Of a stretch of DNA of 36,359 nt, positions 1 to 8,051 are shown piece by piece. The notes beneath the pieces are model-generated. The model searched no databases and was not told the origin of the DNA. It was given only the letters and a program-made list of their open reading frames with translations. The translations under genes were made by a program, and so were the position numbers. The stretch is taken from contig DASZUC010000021.1 in the NCBI GenBank assembly GCA_035547775.1, positions 1 to 36,359 of the forward strand, given 5' to 3'. Within the stretch, counting starts at the first letter, position 1. Each line of letters starts with the position of its first letter. The DNA is from DASZUC01 sp035547775. GTDB taxonomy: Bacteria; Patescibacteriota; Saccharimonadia; Saccharimonadales; UBA4665.

Positions 1-1980
1 GGTGGCAGCCTCAGCTGGATCCTCTGTCCGGTTATCAAACTGGCCCAAGACGCCGCCAATCAGGTGGACGACTTCATCACCAACGCCCTGAATATTGACG
101 TCTCCGACATTTTCGCCAATAACGAAACCTCAGGCACACCACAAAACGCCTACTACACGGCCTGGAACTCTTTCCGCATCATTTCGCTGGCACTCTTGGT
201 AATTGGTGGGTTGGTGATGGTTATTTCTCAGGCTCTAGGCTACGAAATCTTCGACGCCTACACCGTCCGCCGCGTGTTGCCGCGCTTGCTGGTAGCGGTG
301 ATGGGCATCGCGCTAGCCTGGCCAATGCTGAAGTACTTTATTAAGTTCTTTGATGTGGTCGGTTTCGACATTCGCAACCTGATCTATGCACCCTTTGTGC
401 CGATTGCCCAAAGTGGCCATATTAGCATCGGTACCAGCCTGTTTACCTGGGGTGCAGTGATTGCTGGTGGCATTTTTGTGGGCTTTGCCGGTTTGACGTA
501 TATTCTAACGGCCTTGTTGGCGATTTTCGTGGGCTTCTTAATTCTGGTTATCCGCCGGGTGGCCATCATTATGTTGGTGATTCTGTCGCCAATAGCCATC
601 GCCAGTTACATCCTGCCGAATACTCAGCGCATCTGGAAACTTTGGCGCGATAACTTCTTAGGATTGATGGTGATGTTCCCGATTATTTCGGCCTTCATTG
701 CTGCCGGTCACGTGTTTGCGGCTGTGTCGCTCTCGCACACTGGCGGTGCCGGCGCTTCCACCGTGCAACAAATGATTGGTATTGCAGCCTACTTCGTACC
801 ATACTTCCTGCTGCCAGTGACTTTCCGCATGGCTTCTGGTGCCATTGGTAACATTGCCGGCTTCGTGAACGATCGTCACCGTGGCGCCTTCGACCGTTTG
901 AAGGGTGTCCGTGGCAATGCTACCCAGCGCAATATGCAACGCATGCGCGACGGCGAGCGCTTCAACAACGCCGCTCTGAATAATCTAACCGCGCGCGCCA
1001 CCACTTCTCGTTTCGGTTTTGGTGCCCAAGGACAGGCTGCCTACCAGCAGAAGCTTGAAGCAGCCGCTGCCCGCCACGCCAAATCCGAACACGGCATGGT
1101 TTCGCAATTCAATGACAACTTACTGCGTTCGCAAACCTTTGCTAACGAAGCAGAGGCCCGTCAAGGCTTAGCCGAAGAGTTCGGACTAAATGAAGCTGAG
1201 ATTAATCAAGCCATCGCTGATACTAAAGCTAATGGTGGCTGGGGACAGGCCCGAGCTGTGCACGCCGCCAAACAATTGGCCCGCACTGGTACTGGCTATA
1301 AAACTCTCGACCAGGCTACACGTACCGCAGCCCGTGTAGCTGGTGGCAACGAAAGTATGCTTGATGACCTAAGCGGTAGCATCTACTACGAAAGCAAGGG
1401 TGCTGGACGCTGGGACCTTACCGCTGGTGGTGCTGGTGACTTTAGCAAGCTGGCCGCAGCCGAAGCACAGTCATTAGCAGGAAGTGGGACAGGGCCGAGT
1501 GTTGCCGATTACCATGCCGCAACTGTTAAAGCTTCAAAAGGCGCAGACGCCGTCACCATCTTGCGTGGCAAACCTCAAGAAGTGGAAACCCTTACTCAAA
1601 GCCTGGGCGACCACGCTCGGGCCCTTCACTTACGCTCACAAGATACGACCTTAAGCGCTGCGCAACGCCAAGCAGCCACCGATGAATTTATCGACACTAT
1701 GGGTCAAATCGAACAACTCAAGCAGTCTAAGTCTTACGCCAGCCAGACAAACCAAGAGCACGTCAATACTTTGCTTAACGACACGGAGGACCTCCGCACC
1801 GGAGTCTTAACAGAGCTACTGGGTAATGATACGGCCACTGTTGACCCAACTACTGGTCGAGTCCGGTTTGGGCGGTCTAATACCGATCCTTCGCTCACTC
1901 AAGCACAAGTTGACAACCGCAATCGTTATGAGCAGGCTAGTGCTCCCAGACAAAACCCTAACGATCCCAACATGCCATAG
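1..1980 (+). CDS. VirB6/TrbL-like polytopic T4SS membrane protein (5'-partial)
   Basis: The reading frame is open from base 1, so the true start lies before the window; the GTG at 64 is only the first internal start-like codon. About the first 290 visible residues are strongly hydrophobic, with roughly six to seven membrane segments (near residues 57-81, 91-115, 146-204, 218-243 and 257-287). The remaining ~370 residues are hydrophilic, Ala/Gln/Asn-rich and probably cytoplasmic or periplasmic. A hydrophobic core with a long polar tail, placed just before PrgI and VirB4, is what VirB6-like inner-membrane channel proteins look like in Gram-positive and CPR type IV secretion clusters. Assignment is from topology and context; there is no catalytic motif. 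The gene ends in four consecutive in-frame stops (TAG TAG TAG TAA). Confidence 0.7.
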   Translation, partial: GGSLSWILCPVIKLAQDAANQVDDFITNALNIDVSDIFANNETSGTPQNAYYTAWNSFRIISLALLVIGGLVMVISQALGYEIFDAYTVRRVLPRLLVAVMGIALAWPMLKYFIKFFDVVGFDIRNLIYAPFVPIAQSGHISIGTSLFTWGAVIAGGIFVGFAGLTYILTALLAIFVGFLILVIRRVAIIMLVILSPIAIASYILPNTQRIWKLWRDNFLGLMVMFPIISAFIAAGHVFAAVSLSHTGGAGASTVQQMIGIAAYFVPYFLLPVTFRMASGAIGNIAGFVNDRHRGAFDRLKGVRGNATQRNMQRMRDGERFNNAALNNLTARATTSRFGFGAQGQAAYQQKLEAAAARHAKSEHGMVSQFNDNLLRSQTFANEAEARQGLAEEFGLNEAEINQAIADTKANGGWGQARAVHAAKQLARTGTGYKTLDQATRTAARVAGGNESMLDDLSGSIYYESKGAGRWDLTAGGAGDFSKLAAAEAQSLAGSGTGPSVADYHAATVKASKGADAVTILRGKPQEVETLTQSLGDHARALHLRSQDTTLSAAQRQAATDEFIDTMGQIEQLKQSKSYASQTNQEHVNTLLNDTEDLRTGVLTELLGNDTATVDPTTGRVRFGRSNTDPSLTQAQVDNRNRYEQASAPRQNPNDPNMP

Positions 1981-1981
1981 T

Positions 1982-1997
1982 AGTAGTAATTACTACT
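1982..1997. repeat. 16-bp perfect palindrome upstream of a promoter
   Basis: AGTAGTAATTACTACT reads identically on both strands. It lies immediately after the stop of the VirB6-like gene and 8 bp upstream of the -35 of the next promoter. It could be an operator for a dimeric regulator or a weak terminator stem; there is no loop or U-tract, so an operator is more plausible. Confidence 0.5.
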
Positions 1998-2005
1998 TAC
2001 GGTTA

Positions 2006-2034
2006 TTGACTTTTTGTAAAAAATTTGCTATGAT
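2006..2034 (+). promoter_or_regulatory. Sigma70-type promoter driving a leaderless mRNA
   Basis: TTGACT (2006-2011), a 17-bp spacer, then TATGAT (2029-2034). The ATG of the next gene is at 2041, only 6 nt after the -10, so transcription should begin at or next to the A of the start codon. No Shine-Dalgarno sequence is present. Confidence 0.75.
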
Positions 2035-2040
2035 TTGTTT

Positions 2041-3843
2041 ATGGAAAACCTGCCAGAACTGTGGCAAGCACCAGAAACAAACATCGAGCTTGCTCCAACT
2101 CCTTCACCAGACTTATTAGATATGCCTGCTCCTAATCCAGCGGAGCGTATTGATTCACCAGAATTACCGGTAGTTGAAATGTCTGGCGAACAGTGGAACG
2201 CCGTAGTAGATTACGTCGTAAAAGGGCCGCGAACTGCCGCTCTTGCACTAGAACGCAAACTGAATCTTACCCCTCAGATGGCTCAGGCAGCATTTGAGGA
2301 GCTCCAAGCTCAAGGTATTGTTAGCAAGTACGATATTCCAACCCCCAGTAAAGGCGCCGTCCGTGGTGACGCTTATGATCAAACCCGATTTGGTGGCTTT
2401 ATGGTACTGGTTAACCCAGACGGCAGCAGCAAAGCACCGAAAGGTCTACCAGAGAAGCCAGGTAAAGGCCTGGTTGACAAACACAATAAAGCCCAGGCGG
2501 AACGGCGCCATGTGAACGCTGAAGCTCGCACGCGCTACTTGGGTGGCGGCGTATTGCGCCGTACAGCAGGTTATGCTGATCTGAACGGTCACCGGGCTGC
2601 TTCGATTGGCGACACACTGAGCGGTCACAAGCGCGCAGTTAAAAAAGCCGAGGCCGCCAAAATTGATCTACAATACGCGGAAATCTTTGGTGATGAACCA
2701 CCAAGCTGGATGCCCAAGAACACTCCACGCTGGGAGCGCACTACCTTATTGAACATTACGCAGCCGGGTCAGGCTGTGGAGCAAGCTCCCACACCCCCGG
2801 AGGCAGAATTACCATATTCACGTAGCTTAACGCCGGGCGAAAAAGAAGTCGACGAAGAGATCAAGCAAATGCGTCGCGACGGCATGGAAGACGGCGAAAT
2901 CAAAAAGACGCTGCTGAAGAAATACCGTGCCGAAACTGCTAGCGATGGCGGCAACGACGAAAAAGCTAAGCGTGTCAGCATGGCCTTTATGGAAGAACAG
3001 CCCTTTATTGAAGACCAGTCAGTGCATATCCAGACCAAGAAACCCACGGCTGAAGCCAAACCACAAACTCCAGAAACTCCAGCCGAGCCAGGTACTCAGC
3101 CAGAGCCAAAAGCTAAAGCTGAGCAACCTCGTAAGGCGGAGGCGAAACCACAACCAGCTCTTAACCCACTGCGATGGGGTATTGAATATGTTGCCGGCTT
3201 TACTCGCCGTGACGAAAGAACTGATGCCGCTGGCAAGAAAGTCTCACAGAACAAAGTTCCGTTTCCCAAGATGAGTCAGGAATCATTCCTTGGTGCTTGT
3301 GAGCGTTATGGTTTAACTCCCGAGGTTGGCTTACGCACCTACAAAGAATTAGTCAGTCTTGGCTTAATTAGCGATAAGGGTGTGGTACACACCGACCGAA
3401 TCACTGGTGCTCTTGAAACCCCACAATCTCGCAATAGTAAAGCAACCGGCGAGTCTACTCGCGAAACAGCCGCTCCAGCACCCGTTGCTGAATCTCTCCC
3501 AGAGAGCCCCAGCGCCAAGACCGGTGAACAAACTCAGCAACTTGAAACCAACGAGCAACCGAAGCAGGTGAGTGACGCCGTGCATTGGGGTGTTGAGTAC
3601 CTATCTGTTCTCATGAAACAGACCAAAGACTCGCTTGCTAATTTTGAAGACCCCTCAAAGCTCACAATGGTCAGTTTAGACAAATTCGTGGTGGCCAGTA
3701 ATAAAGCTGGCATGGACACGTTTACCGCCATTCGGACGTTTCAAGCACTTGAGAAGCAGGGCATCATTGGCGGTGGTGGTGTTGTGGACCAACAAAAAGT
3801 GGCTACAGCTCTTGAAGCCTACCGCCGCGGCCCAACCCAATAA
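2041..3843 (+). CDS. T4SS-cluster protein with three winged-helix-like repeats
   Basis: This 600-aa protein has no signal peptide or membrane segment and sits between the VirB6-like and PrgI genes. Three related ~80-residue segments are visible: about 47-98 (pattern AxxLxRxLxLxxxxAxxxFExLxxxGIV), about 375-455 (begins NPLRWGIEY) and about 512-597 (begins DAVHWGVEY). Each ends in a helix followed by LGLIS, QGIIG or QGIVS and looks like a winged-helix module resembling the FtsK gamma domain. The linkers are Pro/Glu/Lys/Ala-rich and low in complexity (about 330-372 and 465-508). The ATG at 2041 is chosen because the promoter places the transcript start there; the TTG at 2035 would lie upstream of it. 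The role is unknown; DNA or protein binding in the secretion cluster is inference. Confidence 0.75.
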   Translation: MENLPELWQAPETNIELAPTPSPDLLDMPAPNPAERIDSPELPVVEMSGEQWNAVVDYVVKGPRTAALALERKLNLTPQMAQAAFEELQAQGIVSKYDIPTPSKGAVRGDAYDQTRFGGFMVLVNPDGSSKAPKGLPEKPGKGLVDKHNKAQAERRHVNAEARTRYLGGGVLRRTAGYADLNGHRAASIGDTLSGHKRAVKKAEAAKIDLQYAEIFGDEPPSWMPKNTPRWERTTLLNITQPGQAVEQAPTPPEAELPYSRSLTPGEKEVDEEIKQMRRDGMEDGEIKKTLLKKYRAETASDGGNDEKAKRVSMAFMEEQPFIEDQSVHIQTKKPTAEAKPQTPETPAEPGTQPEPKAKAEQPRKAEAKPQPALNPLRWGIEYVAGFTRRDERTDAAGKKVSQNKVPFPKMSQESFLGACERYGLTPEVGLRTYKELVSLGLISDKGVVHTDRITGALETPQSRNSKATGESTRETAAPAPVAESLPESPSAKTGEQTQQLETNEQPKQVSDAVHWGVEYLSVLMKQTKDSLANFEDPSKLTMVSLDKFVVASNKAGMDTFTAIRTFQALEKQGIIGGGGVVDQQKVATALEAYRRGPTQ

Positions 3844-3864
3844 ATAGTTTGAATAAGCTTCTCG

Positions 3865-3949
3865 TGTCATTCTGACCCCGCATTTAGTCCGGGGAAAGAA
3901 TCCATACGGTATTTCGGGCATGGATCCTTCGGCAAGCCTCAGGATGACA
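3865..3949. repeat. 85-bp imperfect palindromic REP-like element
   Basis: This lies in the 162-bp gap before the PrgI gene. The outer arms are TGTCATTCTGA (3865-3875) and its near-complement TCAGGATGACA at the right end (10 of 11 matching). Inner arms GAATCCAT (3898) and ATGGATCC (3920) also pair, so the whole unit can fold into a long hairpin. The TCATTCTGA ... GGATCCTTCGGC ... AGGATGACA layout resembles intergenic palindromic repeats seen dispersed in many unrelated bacterial genomes (recalled, not searched). It may also terminate transcription from 2041-3843. Confidence 0.65.
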
Positions 3950-3987
3950 ATTGCTATAGTTTTATACCGGTAATGGTGGCTGGCTTT

Positions 3988-3996
3988 TGCTATACT
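3988..3996 (+). promoter_or_regulatory. Extended -10 promoter for the PrgI/VirB4 operon
   Basis: TGC precedes TATACT (3991-3996), an extended -10. The ATG at 4006 follows after 9 nt, so the mRNA would be leaderless or carry only a few untranslated bases. No convincing -35 and no Shine-Dalgarno sequence were seen. Confidence 0.5.
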
Positions 3997-4005
3997 TAAG
4001 CAGTA

Positions 4006-5139
4006 ATGGCCACTTATAAACTAATCCAGGACATTGAGGCTGAAGACCACATCCTCGGTCCACTGACGCTGCGCCAATTTATTTATGCCTTGGTAGCCGC
4101 GTTTACTTTTTATTTGAGCTTTATTTGTGTAGCCAAGGGCGTGCCCATCTTACTGATCATTTTTCTGCCGCCAGCCTTGATTTGTGCCTTTTTTGCCTTT
4201 CCATTTGGCAAAGATCAACCCACCGAAGTTTGGGCCCTAGCTAAAATTCGCTTTCTGTTTAAACCCCGTCGGCGAGTCTGGAGCCAGAGTGGCGTCAAAG
4301 AAATGGTAACCATTACCGCGCCGCCCAAAGTCGAGCGCAATTTAACGAAGAATCTTGATCAAACCCAGGTGCAGAGCCGTTTGGCTGCTTTAGCTAACAC
4401 CATCGACAGTCGCGGCTGGGCCGTCAAGAACGTCAACGTCAACATGTACAGTCAGCCCGATCCCGTAGCCGCCAGCGGCTCCGATCGGCTACTGAATGCG
4501 CCGGATATGATGCCGCAAGAAGTGCCCAATTTTGACATTGGTGCCGCAGACGACATGATGGACGAGAACAACAACCGAGTGGCAGCACAATTTGACCAGA
4601 TGATTACCGCCTCGAGTGAAGCACACCATCAAGAATTACTCGACGGCATGAATAATGTGCGGCAATTACTCAACAACCCACCGGTCGCTACCACGCCAGC
4701 AGCTCCAGCGCCGGGTGCTGCACCGGCTGGCGCCTCCAACGATTACTGGTTTTTGAGTCAACCCAGCGCCGCCATTCCAGCTGGCCAAACCACTTTCGGC
4801 AGCAGTCCGGTAGTGGCTCCTGGTAGCGCCACCGTCAAAGCTCATGACGAAGCCGCCGAAGCCACGGCCGAAGCTGAGTTGAAGGCCCACCAGGCTGCCG
4901 GCAACCCCAGTCCTTATGGACATCTGCATACCTTACAGCCAGCCGACCCACAGCCCGTTGCCAGTCCCGTAGCCACCGTTCCGACCGACGCCAGCACCAC
5001 TGGCATGCCCAGTAGTGATCCTGCTATACTTAATCTGGCAAACAACAACGATCTCAATGTCGCCACGCTCGCGCGTGAAGCTGAAAAAAATAAACAAGGT
5101 GAACCGCCAGCCGATGAGGTCGTCATTTCACTCCATTAA
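4006..5139 (+). CDS. PrgI family T4SS membrane protein
   Basis: Residues 1-100 fit the PrgI family: a short N-terminal strand region (YKLIQDIEAEDHILGPLTLRQ), two adjacent membrane segments (about 25-45 and 48-67), then an amphipathic part with FLFKPRRRVW. PrgI proteins occur directly upstream of VirB4 ATPases in Gram-positive and CPR conjugation/secretion clusters and are thought to be VirB3-like inner-membrane partners of VirB4. The protein is unusually long (377 aa, where the family core is ~100-130). The tail from ~residue 170 is Pro/Ala-rich and apparently disordered. It is followed by the two VirB4-related genes with a 42-nt gap. Confidence 0.85.
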   Translation: MATYKLIQDIEAEDHILGPLTLRQFIYALVAAFTFYLSFICVAKGVPILLIIFLPPALICAFFAFPFGKDQPTEVWALAKIRFLFKPRRRVWSQSGVKEMVTITAPPKVERNLTKNLDQTQVQSRLAALANTIDSRGWAVKNVNVNMYSQPDPVAASGSDRLLNAPDMMPQEVPNFDIGAADDMMDENNNRVAAQFDQMITASSEAHHQELLDGMNNVRQLLNNPPVATTPAAPAPGAAPAGASNDYWFLSQPSAAIPAGQTTFGSSPVVAPGSATVKAHDEAAEATAEAELKAHQAAGNPSPYGHLHTLQPADPQPVASPVATVPTDASTTGMPSSDPAILNLANNNDLNVATLAREAEKNKQGEPPADEVVISLH

Positions 5140-5181
5140 GCCTCACGGCTTTGGTAATGCTTTAAAGGTGGGACTCTAAAA

Positions 5182-6033
5182 ATGAATCCAACAGCTCAAC
5201 CCCCGGTCGATCCACTTGCCCAAGGCATGGTGCCACTCTCGGCGCCTGGTGCCGCGCAAGTTGGTGGTCAAGCAGCCGGCCCACCCGTTCCACCCATCGC
5301 TCATACTAATCCCAACAGCACGCAGAGCACGCTGCAGATTGCTGAAATTCGCGACGGTATTGTGATTATGAATGATGGCTCCTTCCGCTCGGTGATTATG
5401 GTCAAAAGCATTAACTTCGACCTGATGAGCCCGCAAGAACAAGAAGCCGTAGAGTTTAGCTATCAAGGCTTTTTGAACTCGCTGTACTTTACCTTGCAGA
5501 TTTTTATTCGTTCGACCAAGGTTGACCTGCGACCTTACATTGAAAAACTGGAAAAGTTGCGCACTGAGCACGACAACATGCTGCTGGCGGTGTTGATGGA
5601 TGATTACATTGACTACATTTCGTTCATTAGTCAGCAGGCCAACATTATGGACAAACGCTTTTACTTGGTGATTCCGTACTTTCCGGTGACTGAAGTGCAA
5701 AAAGCATTGACGCAGAGCAAGAGCTTCTTCAGTGGCATTGGTGGCATGCTCAATAAGCAAGAGCAAGTGGTCACTGTGACCGAAACTGATCTGGAAAATG
5801 CCAAGACTGAGCTGCGCAACCGCGTCCAGGCCGTACTGGCTGGCTTGCTGCAATGCGGCATTCAAGGTCTACCATTGGACACGCAAGAATTGATTGAGCT
5901 GTACTTTGACACTTACAACCCCGACACTGCTACCCGCCAACCGCTCAAGAACTTTGGCGACTTGTCGGCGGATGTGATTACCAAGGGTAATGGTGCCGCT
6001 TCACAACCCCACTTACAACGGGAGATGCAGTAA
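5182..6033 (+). CDS. TraC-like protein, equivalent of the VirB4 N-terminal domain
   Basis: A soluble 283-aa protein. After a Pro-rich N-terminus (1-45) it shows the core of the VirB4/TraC N-terminal region, starting IAEIRDGIVIMNDGSFRSVI and continuing with FSYQGFLNSLYFTLQIFIRS and RFYLVIPYF. There is no Walker motif. Its TAA overlaps the ATG of the VirB4 ATPase (TAATG at 6031-6035), so the two are translationally coupled and probably form one functional VirB4 in two chains. A plausible ribosome site (AAAGGTGGG) lies ~9 nt before the ATG. Family assignment is from pattern memory plus context. Confidence 0.75.
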   Translation: MNPTAQPPVDPLAQGMVPLSAPGAAQVGGQAAGPPVPPIAHTNPNSTQSTLQIAEIRDGIVIMNDGSFRSVIMVKSINFDLMSPQEQEAVEFSYQGFLNSLYFTLQIFIRSTKVDLRPYIEKLEKLRTEHDNMLLAVLMDDYIDYISFISQQANIMDKRFYLVIPYFPVTEVQKALTQSKSFFSGIGGMLNKQEQVVTVTETDLENAKTELRNRVQAVLAGLLQCGIQGLPLDTQELIELYFDTYNPDTATRQPLKNFGDLSADVITKGNGAASQPHLQREMQ

Positions 6034-7958
6034 TGTTTGGCGGCAAAAAACAACCAGCCCTAGATCCAGTCGCCTTGGCTCAAGCCCAACGTGCTCGCGA
6101 GGAGCAAGAAGTGCAAATGGCTTTTCAAAAAGGCATTACGGCACTGCGTGACTTTATCGCTCCGAGTTCCATTGAACTATTCAACACCCACTTCCAACTT
6201 GGTACACGCTATGCCCGCACTTACTACGTCTACGGTTATCCGCGTCAGGTCTACACTGGTTGGCTAAGTGGACTGGTGAATGTTGACGAAGTGATTGACG
6301 TCAGCATGTTTATTTATCCGGTAGAAAGTCAGGTGGTGCTCGAAAACTTGCGCAAAAAAGTGACACAGCTAGAAGCTGGTATTCAAATTGATAACGAGAA
6401 GGGTCGGGTGCGCGATCCTGGCAAACAAGCAAATATTCTCGACGCCGAAGAGATGCGTGACAAATTGCAGGTCGGCGAAGAGCGTTTCTTCCGTTTTGGA
6501 CTGTACTTTACGCTGTATGGTGGCTCGATGGACGAGTTGGATTTCGTGAGCCACAAAGTGGAATCGATGCTTGGTCAGCAGTTGGTCTACAGCAAGCCCG
6601 CCAGTAGCCAGCAAGAGCAAGGCTTTAATAGTACGATTCCGCAACTGACCGACCAATTACAGATCCGGCGCAACATGAGCACCGGTGCACTTTCCACTAG
6701 TTTTCCTTTTACTAGTGCCGATTTAACACAAGACAACGGCATTTTGTATGGCATCAATATGCACAACTCTGGCCTGGTGATCTTTGATCGCTTTAGTCTG
6801 GAGAACGGCAACTCAGTGGTTTTTGCCAAGTCTGGTGCTGGTAAGTCATTTGCGGTGAAGCTGGAAGCCCTGCGGAGCATGATGTTTGGCACCGAAATCT
6901 TTATTATTGACCCGGAAAACGAGTACCAGCGCATGGCCGAAGCGGTGGGCGGTGCGTATGTACGCTTGAGCTTGAACTCAGCCACGCGCATCAACCCCTT
7001 TGACCTGCCAAAAGTAGTCGATAGTGAAGAAGCCGACACGGCGCTGCGGTCAAACTTGATCACTTTGCATGGCTTGCTCCGCTTGATGATGGGTGGCGCC
7101 CAGGCTCAGCTACTCGGCGGCAACGCTTCGATGATACCAGCTCTTTCACCGAGCGAAGAGGCTGATTTGGATTCAGCCTTGATTGAAACCTACGCCAAGG
7201 CTGGCATCACTAACGACCCATTGACCCACACGGCGATCCCACCAACCATCGCCGACTTGTATGACACGCTGCTGCACATGGGCGGGACTGGTCCACAGCT
7301 AGCGCAACGCTTGCGTAAATACACTACGGGTACCTTTGCGGGTATTTTCAGCCAGCAAAGCAACATCGACATCAATAATCCCCTGGTGGTCTTTAACGTT
7401 CGCGACTTGGAAGATGAGCTACGTCCTGTGGCCATGTATATTGTGCTGAACTACATCTGGAACAAGACCAAGGCCGATCAAAAGCGCCGTATTCTGATCG
7501 TTGATGAGGCTTGGCAGCTGATGAAGTACGAAGACTCAGCTGGCTTCTTGTTTAGTCTGGCTAAGCGTGCCCGTAAATATAACCTGGGCATCACCACGAT
7601 TACCCAGGACGTGGAAGACTTTATGGGCTCACGCATGGGCCGCGCCATTGTGGCTAACGCTTCAATGCAGTTGCTGCTGAAGCAGTCACCAAGTGCCGTG
7701 GATGTACTGACTGACGTCTTTAAACTCACCAGTGAGGAGCGCAAACGTTTGAGTCAGTTCCCAGTGGGGCAAGGGCTCTTTTTTGCCGGCCAGAACCACG
7801 TACACATTCAGATCACCGCCAGTCCAACCGAAATGGGTCTGATTACCACTACGCCAGGCCAGGGAGCACCTATGGGTGCGCCGATTCAAACCGGTGAGCT
7901 TGACCAGTCACAGGGCACGATCGATCTGGGTAATCGTCTCGCACCAGGTAGCTTGTAG
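6033..7958 (+). CDS. virB4: VirB4-family T4SS ATPase
   Basis: 641 aa. Walker A is KSGAGKS at residues 266-272 and Walker B is RILIVDEAW with D491 and E492. Further conserved features are the ITTITQDVEDF sensor-like segment and the KQSPSAVD/LTSEER region near the C-terminus, typical of VirB4/TraE/TrbE ATPases. The enzyme powers assembly and substrate transfer through a type IV secretion channel at the inner face of the membrane. It starts by overlapping the stop of the upstream TraC-like gene and closes the PrgI-TraC-VirB4 operon. No VirD4 coupling protein or relaxase lies in the window, so conjugation is not shown; protein or DNA secretion/uptake remain open. Confidence 0.9.
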   Translation: MFGGKKQPALDPVALAQAQRAREEQEVQMAFQKGITALRDFIAPSSIELFNTHFQLGTRYARTYYVYGYPRQVYTGWLSGLVNVDEVIDVSMFIYPVESQVVLENLRKKVTQLEAGIQIDNEKGRVRDPGKQANILDAEEMRDKLQVGEERFFRFGLYFTLYGGSMDELDFVSHKVESMLGQQLVYSKPASSQQEQGFNSTIPQLTDQLQIRRNMSTGALSTSFPFTSADLTQDNGILYGINMHNSGLVIFDRFSLENGNSVVFAKSGAGKSFAVKLEALRSMMFGTEIFIIDPENEYQRMAEAVGGAYVRLSLNSATRINPFDLPKVVDSEEADTALRSNLITLHGLLRLMMGGAQAQLLGGNASMIPALSPSEEADLDSALIETYAKAGITNDPLTHTAIPPTIADLYDTLLHMGGTGPQLAQRLRKYTTGTFAGIFSQQSNIDINNPLVVFNVRDLEDELRPVAMYIVLNYIWNKTKADQKRRILIVDEAWQLMKYEDSAGFLFSLAKRARKYNLGITTITQDVEDFMGSRMGRAIVANASMQLLLKQSPSAVDVLTDVFKLTSEERKRLSQFPVGQGLFFAGQNHVHIQITASPTEMGLITTTPGQGAPMGAPIQTGELDQSQGTIDLGNRLAPGSL

Positions 7959-8009
7959 TCAGTTCTGTATTAGACCAGCTTTTCTCAGGTACAGGGTAAG
8001 CATATGGGG

Positions 8010-8015
8010 TATAAT
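8010..8015 (+). promoter_or_regulatory. -10 element upstream of the 976-aa protein gene
   Basis: A consensus TATAAT ends 36 nt before the ATG at 8052. A -35 was not recognised at 16-18 bp. The expected leader (~30 nt) carries GGAG at 8030-8033, which is 18 nt from the ATG and too far for a usual Shine-Dalgarno. An in-frame TGA at 8034 rules out an earlier start. Confidence 0.5.
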
Positions 8016-8051
8016 AAAAACGACCTACCGGAGTGAGTAAAAGCTAAAAAC

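Noticed and set aside
5176..5865. 229-aa open frame on the minus strand
   Set aside because: It lies opposite the TraC-like gene, which has coupled neighbours and a recognised family; the antisense frame has no family signal and is a shadow.
6587..7063. 158-aa minus-strand open frame inside virB4
   Set aside because: Opposite the Walker A region of a clear ATPase; composition is that of a shadow frame.
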